Shown here: piece after piece, positions 55,101 to 64,000 of the stretch
How the letters are laid out: every line of letters begins with the position of its first letter
How positions within the stretch are numbered: position 1 is the first letter of the stretch
From: Calendula officinalis
Lineage: Eukaryota > Streptophyta > Magnoliopsida > Asterales > Asteraceae
Direction: 5' to 3'
Length of the DNA: 64,000 bases
Assembly: GCA_963853835.1 (NCBI GenBank)
Contig: OY970824.1
Coordinates: 75,402,372 to 75,466,371 of the forward strand
Made by a program: the position numbers and the translations under genes
Notes under the pieces: generated by a model
The model's input: only the letters and a program-made list of their open reading frames with translations
Told to the model about the DNA's origin: nothing
Databases searched by the model: none

Positions 55101-58100
55101 CCAACCAAATCTCATCATGTGTCTCCTTAAAAGCCATGTCACAATAATTCCCCCAGCTTATCCATCCTTTCGGTAGATTCTTGAAAAGACTAATGGCATT
55201 TGAATATGACAAATTGGCTCCTTCACAATCATGCAGCTTCAACAAGAAATCTCCTTTTATTCGGAAGATTTCAGCTTTATGTTTAACAGGAAAGTATTCA
55301 AGATTAGTATTGTTAATCAAATTAAGACCAGTTGTAAGCTCTCCTTTCATTTCTAGATATGCCTTTGCTTGTTCTCTTATCTTAACAAAAGCCTCTTGTA
55401 CTTCCATAGTGGAATGCCCGTACATTTTCTCCAAAACAGTTACACAAACATCTTCAAGACTTTGTTTGCGTGCAATATGGGCAAGTTTGTTAACATTCCA
55501 TGCTTTATCACGGTACCCAAGATGATGAAGTGCAGAATTTGTGTTTGCAAACTCTTTAAATGCATCAATAACTGCATTATACATTTCATTTCTCCATTGA
55601 AGCAAATCATACCAAACAGACAGATTATCCCATTCGTTTGGTGTTCTTAATCTCCATGTTTCAAGAATATCTTTCAAATCAGCATATAAACCACCATGAA
55701 CACCGACAGAAGCATTTCCAGCTAATTTGTTTCCATTTGCAATGTCTACTATAACTCTTGCAGATTCTTGAACTTCAACTAACTGTTGAAATTGTTGCAG
55801 AAGTGGAATTCGGGCGTGAATTGACATTTCAGGTAACTGCCACCATTGTTCTAAAGCTAGATCAACACCTTTTCCAACTATATTTTCAGCATCACCAACA
55901 CCGTTTGTATTTTTTTCATGTAGAGAAAAATATGCTTGAATTATACGAAGTTTTGGTGTTTCTTCAACTTGGGCTTTTGGAATTACATGATCTTTTAAAT
56001 AAGCCCAATCTGGTTGTTTCCATAGACTATCTAACAAAATCTCATAATTATCAACAAGTTTACCGAAATCCGTTAAAACATCCCATTGACTAAGTTGACT
56101 TGCACAATATAACCACTGTTCTTCCCAAAGACACATTTCAGCTTTCGGTACAGTATTATTGTAAGTACCTTGGGTTGCTTTAACCATAGCTTGGTAAAAC
56201 AAACTCTGGGCCCGTTGCCAGTAACCATGTTGCACAAGTGATAACCCGACCCGTGTTTCAGCAGTAATTGACCGTTTCTTCCATAACCCGTATCTCATAT
56301 CTTCTTCATTTAACAAACGATAAAGCTCAGCAAGTGATTCAGAGCATTTTGTTTCATTTAAAAATAACATCACGTGACTTTCTAGAAGGTTTAATGCAAT
56401 ATGCCATGCGTTATAAGTTTTCCCAATGTATTTGATTAATTCACTAGGCATTCGAGGTTGTGGGTGGCTTAACTGGAGACCTTCTAGAAGAGCTTGCATT
56501 ACATTGGGTCTGTTACCCTGTTGCTTTTTATGGTAATCTTTTGATAAAAGAGTAATTATCGGTTTAGCAAGTTTCACTTGTTCATCTTTGCATAAAGTCA
56601 CCCAAACAATGGGAAATACTAATACCCATAAATGATATGCAACGTTTGCATCTGTGTGAGCAAGCTCTCTCAGTGGAATCACCAGATCACCAACCTATAA
56701 AAAAAATAAAAAATAAAATAAGCTAAACAACATGTAAAAATTAAAATAGATATAGTGATATACATATACACACACATACCTGAAGTCGGCTCATTTCACT
56801 CATAAATTTAGCATGTTTTGAAACAAGGGAATCAACGGTTAAAGGAGTATCTTCTGCCACCTCAGAAGCATCTGTAACCATAGGTTGGGTTCCGGAATGT
56901 TCCGGAAGGTTACCTGCAGCGAGAAGAGAGGTAACCTTGGCCGAATTTGGAGGAAGTGTAATGGGCTTATTTTCAACTAAGATTGCAAGAAGAAGATCAA
57001 GCCCTTGTTTCAGCCAAAATACATCACTCAAAGCTTCCCAATCTTGGACTTGAATAATATATTGCAACCGTGTGAATAATGTTTTCTGAAGAGATTCATG
57101 ATAAAGTGAGAAAAACTTCATCCTCATTTCAGGATCTTTTGCTCTTAAACCTAGTAAAAACTGTCTTTCTACTTTTTGAAACACTTCTTGGCGCAAAGAC
57201 AGCGGGTACCTGTGAAAAGTTTGTACCATGTAAGAATAAAATAATTATTTAAAATTTAATTAATGCTTACTTATTTGCATCTGCACAAAGGCCGTAAAGC
57301 AGGTCGAGATATTTGCGGTCCCACTCTTCAACAGAAGTTGGTGAAAAATTCTGTTTATCAACTTGAGAAAGCTTTTGAAGGAAAGATACAACTTCTTTTG
57401 GAGTAAGAAAAGAAGCAGAAGTAGTAGTCATTCCAGGCATACCAAAATCTTTATCAATCCATCCTTTTATTACATCAAGAATGCATAAAACCACTGTATG
57501 ATCAGTTCCTTTTTCAGAAAGCAGAGAATTTAAAATCTGTGTTATTGATTTCTTGAAATCAGGCACCACCATGATCCTTTCACCAATCAGTTTCATAACA
57601 GATTTCAGATTTGCAATCACTACTCCAACATCAGCACCTTGACGAGATGAACTAACTGCAGAATCTGGGTCTGTTCTTTGTCCCTAAATAAATAACCACC
57701 ATAATAGTCAAGCACATATATTGATAGTAGATTAACGGGTGAACTATGTTTTAATCCTCAAATTTTCATCTAATTGACATTTTAACCCTTGAAGTTTTGT
57801 TTGTATGATTTAATCCCTAAACTTTGGTTAACCTGTTAAAAAGTCATTGTGACCTGCTATCACAAGTTAATACTTACAAAAACCAGTTTGACCCCTGAAC
57901 TTTTTTTTCTCCTAGTGATTTAGTCCATTAACTTTAACATAAAATGTAATACCAAAATCTATAACAATATTTAGTAATAATAATAATAGTAATCACAGTA
58001 GTGCTATTAAGTTTAGGGCTTAAACATTAAGTCAATAAGTATAGAACAAAACCATTGTCAAAAAAGTTTCAAGGTTAGAACGCCAAATAAGTGAGAGTTT

Positions 58101-61100
58101 GAGGATTGAAACATAATTAATCCTATATTAACACGTGTGGAAATTAGCAATTTTTTCATGAAATGACAGCATAAGAGCAAACAAAAGGGCAAAAAAGTGA
58201 ATTGTATCAGTAAATGTATTCCTACTTGTCTTGCATAAGATCCAGGTGCAGATGCTAAATCACGTGCTAGACGTTGAAGAACGCGAACCAAATTGAACGG
58301 ATCGATTACGTTCTTTTGTACTTCTGCAAGGGTCAGTATGATATATAATACAAAACTAATCATAGAAGCAGAATTATCTTCGCCAGTTGTCTGAGGAGCT
58401 GCAACAGATTGAAGATGCTTTTGTATAAGTTCTTCAACTTTTTGGTATAATGCTTTCACATCTTGTGGAGTAGTAGTAGCTTCTGAAGGGAAAGCAACAA
58501 AAACCATCTTCAACAAAGAACATAAAGATTTTCCAGCATCTAACATTTTGTACTTGAAACATGGCTCAAGTATCTGCAAAACATTATTAATAAAATACGA
58601 TTACACTTGCAAAAATGTATATATTGTATTAAAAAAATTACCTGAGAAATATGAATGATGTTATTACGGATGAATAAATGTGGTTGTTTCTCCAAAACTT
58701 TATTCATTACATCCAAACCCTGTGCTAGAGCTGTTGATGGATCTTTTGACTGAGTTGGTGGAATGCTGCTTAAAAGCTTTTCTAAATAGTTGAATTTAAC
58801 ATTGGCGTTTGGCCACACTTCTAAAGCCTGTGACAAAAGCTCTAAAGCTTGTTTGTACATGAGACTTGCTTCTTTGTCTTTCGGCTCAATCACCAATGCT
58901 ACCTATAATCAATCAAAGTTCACACAAATTGAAATAAAATAAATTAATAAAAATATAAAAACTTACTCTTATGAGAAAATTGATTATCATTTCTTCCATT
59001 GCAGCATTAGGTTTAAATTCCTCATCTGGTTGACCTGTAGATCCTGGTGTTTCAATATTTGGAATTGAAGAAGCACCACCAGGTGACATAACACCAAGAG
59101 ATTGAAGACCGGGCTCCACTTTTAACCGTTTAGTTGGATCTTCAACATCCATTGACCGTTTACTGTCAGTTGACCCGTCATTAGTTTGACTAGTGCCTTC
59201 ACCATCATTGACTATTTTCATCTCATTTTGTCTTTGTCTCTCCCAATTAACAACCAATCCAGCAAGCTCGATTGCAAGACGTCTGTTTTCTGAAGTTGTG
59301 TTATATGGTAAACCTAGACGGCTTAGAGAGTTGACCATTTGAGGTACAAATTGGGCCCTACAGCTGTAGAAAAGATCTGAATGACGAACTATGAGCTGGA
59401 AAATGTGGATTAAATTAGGAATTGAGTGCCCTTCTTCCACAAGGATCTTTTTTGTGTAACGAATCCAAATTGGCATTCGGGAATTATCACCAATTGGTAA
59501 TCTTCGTGGTAGTGCTGGCATTAATATGTCAAGTGCTTGTTTGACCAACATTTTGTTTTCTGGTTGGCATGTTCTAAGAAGGGCTACAAACACCTACAAA
59601 AAATAGTTTTGAAATGAGAAAACTTTCTTTAATTTTTTTCACATGTTTATGAATTTACCTGAAGTATGATCTTTTCTGGGGCTTGATATGCTTCCAAGAA
59701 ATGACATACATTGACAAAAGCCCACTGTTTACTAGCACTGTCTTCACGTTTGAGGTGATTCCAACCGAATTTAATAAGCTCTTTTCTGTGCTGAACAAGG
59801 TCAGTTTGGAGATACTTGAGAAGTAAAGTAGCCAGTTGTAGCAGTTCTATCCTCAAAGGCTCATCATAATCAGCAGAGACCTATGCAAGATAAAAATAAA
59901 AATAATAATTAAAAATTAAAAACTTATCAGTGGTTGATGAGTCAGAGTCACCTCTTCGGGAGGGTCTAGAAGCTTGTCAACAATTGTTTTAATAATAGCA
60001 GTATCTATAACATCCCATGTTTGTTCATTCTGAAATGCATGAGCTAACATTGGAAGAATGAGCATTTGCATGATGACTACCAAGTGATCATGACCCATTT
60101 GTTTTGATTGGAAGATGTTTAAAAAGTGCAAAAGTAGGGTTTTCTTCAGACTGGGTGGATAGCCCTCAGCAACCTCAATGATGTAAAACTCCTTCAAAAA
60201 GGTGAAATCAATGCGTGTATGGTATAAGAAGATGGAAAGGATTTCAAACAGCACATTCGCTTCAGTTTTATCATGGCGTAAATAGTTCAAGAAGCATTTA
60301 ACCAGCCATTTGCTCTCTTTCACCTGAACCAAGCTCTGTTCCTGCTTATTCTGCAGCCTAGATATCCTTGCAGGAGATTTCCACAACAAAACCAATGAAT
60401 CAAAAACAATTCGGTTACTCTGCAACCAACCTGGCATGAGTTTCACCAAAGTTTTTATAAGAGCAAGACCCTGAAAATAAGCATCTGGTAATGCAGTTGG
60501 GGCAGTAGGGTTAGGGTTAGATTGAGTTGGAGTGATGTCATCACCCCCCATTGAAGGAGTTTCTGTTGACCCCTGTGCCATTGATGACTCAGCATTTGGA
60601 GTGAGTTCACGGAATGCACTTGATAGTATCTTCTCTGGTGACTTTGCAAGTTCTTCTCTTAAGGGTTGACCAGCATCTGACCGTATGATGTACATTAACC
60701 TGGATCATGGTCAAATGTCAAAAGTCAAAACAACAAAATTAGATGAAATTTAACAAAACGGAGTGTCAAAAAAAAGATAAATAAATAAACTTTAATTTTT
60801 GTGTAGCTTACCGCCGGAAATATTTAGGTTCGCATAATCGAGCAAGAAAATAATCAACAGCAGCTTGCGGATAACGATTTAAGAATTTTGTCAGTGGAAG
60901 ACGATAAGGACTGTTGATTTCGCTATAAAACTGTCCAGCTGGCAGGGCTGCTTCTAGATCAATTGTCAAAGTTACAAGTTCATCAAGAAACTTCCCTGCT
61001 GCATTTGGTAGCAAGTGAAAAAGCTCGATAATAGCTGCATTGAAGTTAACACAGCCATAATCAGATATATATATTATTATATTATTCATAAAAAAAATAA

Positions 61101-64000
61101 AAAATAAACACCCACCAGCTGCCACTTTTGGTTCTTCACCATTTTTCCAAGATTTTTGAATGAGTTGAAGTTTTTCTGGTTCCAACCATCTCCTTAAATG
61201 CTCCAAAAGTTTGCCTCCCAATGCCACATTAAACCAATTTGATAAAAGTTCTAGAAGGCGGGCTAGACCTTGCAGCAAAGGCATACTGAGGTTTTTAGTA
61301 TGCGCTAAATTAACAAGTATAGGCCTTAAACTGCTCTGCAGAAGTTCTTTAGGCATTCTTTGCTGCAAAATAACCTAAATAACAACACACCAAACAAAAC
61401 TCAACAGTGAAGTAATTAATAAAAATATACACATATAAATGTTATAAGAACTATTAACAAGAAAATAACCTGTCTCAACCCTTCTTTAGCAACAGCTACA
61501 ATTTCAGGTGTTCTGCTAGTCAGCGATTTGAAAAACATGGAAATGATTTTTGCACGTAAATCCGAGTGGTTTTGAGTCTTGAAGTCTGCCCATGCCATTG
61601 CTGTACATAGAAGTTCAATACAAGCTGTACGGAGTTTAGTCAATGACATGGCAACTTTAGGGTTCATAAACTTTGCAACCCAAACAGTCTCATCAGCTTC
61701 AGCAATCTGTAAAGCCTCTTGAAGAAAGTTGACTAATTCTGGAGTCAACTTTAAAAGAGGAGGCCTCAATGCAAGACAAAAATTCAAAGCTGTTACAGTC
61801 CCCACCTATAAAATACACAAAGTTGACAAAGGCCAAAGATTTCATGATTAAGAGTAAATTACATATATACTCCATGTGGTTCTTATGAAATTATGGATTT
61901 CATCCCTTGACTTTTTAATTACACGGATAGTCCCTAGTTTTGAAACTTGTAACGTCTTGGTCCCTAAAAAACTTAACGCCCTTTTTTTTATTTAGGGGCC
62001 ATTAGTATTGCAAGTTTCAAAATGGACTATCCGTGTAATAAAAAAAAGCCGAGGGACGAAATCCGTAATTTATGTCCATGATTAATTACAGGAAGCATGG
62101 TATTCACCTGTTGATCAACGTTTTTTGACCTAAGGGGCCGCATAAGAAGGGATTGTAGCAAAGGTTGATGGAAAGGTTCAAGCAACTCGGATACTTCACT
62201 ACCAGTTCTACTAGCCAAAAGTGCTAAACAAGACTGAACTATTTTACTAACTTTTACAGTTGCATTTGTGTTCAATAATTCAGAAGCTAAAAATTCAACT
62301 ACTCCTTGAAAACTTTGTCTTCTTGCTTCACTGTTTGCTTCATCAACATTATTCACAACTCTGAGAACTTGTGTGAGTACTTGACTGGTTTCTTCTTGTT
62401 CTTTTGCAGCATAGACAGGTAGTCTTTTAAGAACAAAAACAAGTCCTCTTACAACACGAACTTGAAAAACACATAATGTTTCAACAGTTACTTTTCCAAC
62501 TAACGCACCAAGACCAATAACACCGCCCATTTGTGCTTGCCAACTGCTTCCATAACAGCAGTGTAATAAACGAGGTAATAATTGGTCAAATATTGGAACC
62601 CTAACACTAGGTGGTGGTGAATAAACAGGGCTCATTGATGGACTTGAAACAATCATGGGAGTACCGGGCCCACCACGTGACATGATCATATCAGCATGTT
62701 TTGAACGAGCTAGTAATAAAAGAGTTTCAGAGAATATGTTTAGTGCATTAAGAGCTGCTTTTGCATGGAGTCTGTTTTCATTTGCTAACACTTCCACAAG
62801 TGCATCTAAAAAGATTAATGGGTCTAATTCTTTTAAATTTGAGCTGTTGCCATTTTTTGGCTTAAAACTGTTGATGGTATTTGATGACAGTAGAGGACCA
62901 CCGAGAGGAATTGCTGAAACGGGAGTGTTGGTTGAAGAATTTTCTAAGTGAAAAATGATTGCAAAATGTCGACAAACATTAGCAACGTATTCATCTTTTG
63001 GATCAATTAAATCAGGTTCAGCACTAGCAGCAATAATTGTCATAAGAAGAATCTTGAATACAGATTTTTCAGCCATAAGTTGTGTTTTTGTCTTCACCCC
63101 CAAGTCGGTCTGCAACAAAAATGTGTCAACCAAAATGAAAAAAGAAAACAAAAAATATCAGATAGTAATTGAACATTTAAACTAACCTTTACATCAGATG
63201 CCTCAGATCTTCTCCAGGATGGATCAACAGATGAAACCAAAACTGTTGACAAATGCTTAGAAATTAACCCATCATCATTAACCCGACCCGGTAGATCAAG
63301 CTGCGATGATAAACATACACGAAGAAATTTCAAAGCTTGTTTCCTATAAAAAGCATCCATGTTACTGTTCTTGTTCATAACAGCTGCAATAGCAAGATTA
63401 ATACACCGATCTAACGGTACTAAAAACGGGGTTTCGGGCTCAAATGTAAGAATCAAACGCAGCCCGTGTTCCGGGTTTTCCTTGCACTCAAGTGCAAGTG
63501 GTTCTTTGAGAAACCGTCTATTTCGGCCACCTAATTTACCAAGAAGTTGCAACGATTTACCACCCCATGGGTATGGTGCGGGCCGTAAGTGGGACCACAA
63601 TGCTAAAATCACTTCAGACATAACATTTGCCATACTTGGTTCCAGAAAATCAGGGTTTAAACTATCGATCCAAAACTCGAGTGTTCTTAAACCTAAACTC
63701 ACTAACTCATCACTCCCGTTTAGACACATCACAAGTGGTTTCATTAATCGAGGTAGGTGAGGTAACAATGAGCTTAATCGTGCAGGTAAAGTTAAGCAGA
63801 GTTCTAGTAAAAGGTCTCTCATTTCTTCAGCTGTGGGGCCCTCGAGCATTGATAATAGCATGTTTAAACACGGTTGTAAAGTGGGAATTAAGTCTCGTAA
63901 TAAAAGCTCGAATTTACCGCCACCTAGGGCACGGAACATTGTTCTGAGAAGTTGTAGGTACCCGAGTGGCCGTTCGACTTCACTTGCGTTTTTCATGCAA
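51913..64000 (-). CDS. TRA1: TRA1/TRRAP, PIKK-family scaffold of SAGA and NuA4 (3' 19 exons; 5' end outside window)
   Basis: Exons (minus): 63187->64000, 62108-63109, 61470-61805, 61116-61374, 60812-61034, 59952-60699, 59659-59880, 58967-59593, 58642-58902, 58226-58573, 57271-57683, 56780-57209, 54844-56694, 53897-54328, 53393-53824, 53033-53311, 52420-52971, 52145-52354, 51913-52032. From the first in-frame ATG (63996) they sum to 3185 codons including the stop. Helical HEAT-like repeats fill the first two thirds. The FAT region is mainly the 1.85-kb exon. A Gln/Gly/Asn-rich linker (53897-54328) precedes a PI3K-like domain whose catalytic loop reads CRSPNK and whose DFG position reads DFH, i.e. 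kinase-dead as in all TRRAP/Tra1. The FATC end is LCMMDPTWHPWF. Tra1 binds transcription activators and recruits histone acetyltransferase complexes. No damage is seen. Family length of about 3850 aa implies roughly 660 residues lie beyond the right edge. Confidence 0.95.
52059..52101. repeat. (AT)n microsatellite in the last TRA1 intron
   Basis: About 20 uninterrupted AT units, with shorter AT and AC runs following to 52142. It is 27 bp from the acceptor of the last exon, so length variation could affect the distance to the branch site. Confidence 0.9.
54368..54818. mobile_element. MITE-like inverted-repeat element in a TRA1 intron (copy 1)
   Basis: The left end TTTTAATCCTCAAACTTTCC faces GAAAGTTTGAGGTTTAAGAC at the right, inside the intron 54329-54843. 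The interior has the TTTAACCC and TTTAGTCCC words that also occur in copy 2. The target duplication is unclear, so the superfamily is left open. Confidence 0.6.
57741..58118. mobile_element. MITE-like inverted-repeat element in a TRA1 intron (copy 2)
   Basis: ACTATGTTTTAATCCTCAAA at the left faces TTTGAGGATTGAAACATAAT at the right. It is related to copy 1 at 54368-54818, including CTTACAAAAACCA in the interior. It lies in the intron between 58226 and 57683. Confidence 0.65.
61888..62072. mobile_element. Foldback MITE with long terminal repeats in a TRA1 intron
   Basis: Inverted arms of about 45 bp: left ATGGATTTCATCCCTTGACT to TACACGGATAGTCC, right GGACTATCCGTGTAAT to GGGACGAAATCCGTAATT. The loop contains GTCCCTAAAAAACTTAACGC. 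A different family from the two other intronic elements. Confidence 0.7.

Overview
This window is nuclear DNA of a flowering plant. The pointers are spliced genes with GT/AG introns, a TRA1/TRRAP gene, a plant calcium-dependent protein kinase (CDPK), a 16-cysteine thaumatin-like protein, and Athila, Sirevirus and chromovirus retrotransposons with Stowaway, hAT and Harbinger-type MITEs. From memory, the extra ORF of the Sirevirus-type Copia element resembles proteins widespread in Asteraceae retroelements, so a composite (daisy family) genome is my best guess. The protein-coding genes recognised here all lie on the minus strand.

Layout. 1-13,069: a 680-bp hAT MITE, then a complete 11.4-kb Sirevirus-type Copia element (minus strand, 619-bp LTRs with no difference seen, target duplication TGAAC) carrying gag, PR-IN, RT-RH and a 1144-aa extra ORF. 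It is saturated with an 8-bp motif, CAGTAGTA/TACTACTG. 13,070-17,004: gene-free, with a Harbinger-like MITE. 17,005-25,425: an 8.4-kb non-autonomous Athila-type Gypsy element in which gag runs straight into the integrase C-terminus; one LTR carries a Stowaway MITE that the other lacks. 26,330-27,433: an intact six-exon rhodanese (STR18-like) gene. 28,058-28,170: a lone exon resembling calmodulin-lysine methyltransferase. 28,978-29,805: a 5'-truncated LINE with a 15-bp target duplication. 29.8-38.5 kb: gene-free and rich in MITEs (a second copy of the hAT family, five Stowaway-like elements of which one is nested in another, and a SINE), ending in a fragment of plastid trnR. 38,884-39,651: a thaumatin-like protein gene. 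42,188-50,636: a CDPK of the CPK16/18/28 type, broken by a 5.07-kb chromodomain Gypsy element inserted in a kinase-domain exon and by a one-base frameshift near the N-terminus. 51,913 to the right edge: 19 exons (about 3184 codons) of TRA1/TRRAP, the scaffold of SAGA/NuA4 histone acetyltransferases, with its 5' end beyond the window.

Functionally the host genes are unrelated neighbours (sulfurtransferase, PR-5-like defence protein, calcium signalling, chromatin co-activator). What ties the window together is transposon history: the order of insertions can be read from nesting, target duplications and empty sites, and one insertion has destroyed a signalling gene. Exon coordinates come from reading splice signals and reading frame by eye; the summed exon lengths of STR18, TRA1 and (but for one base) the CDPK are divisible by three, which supports the models.
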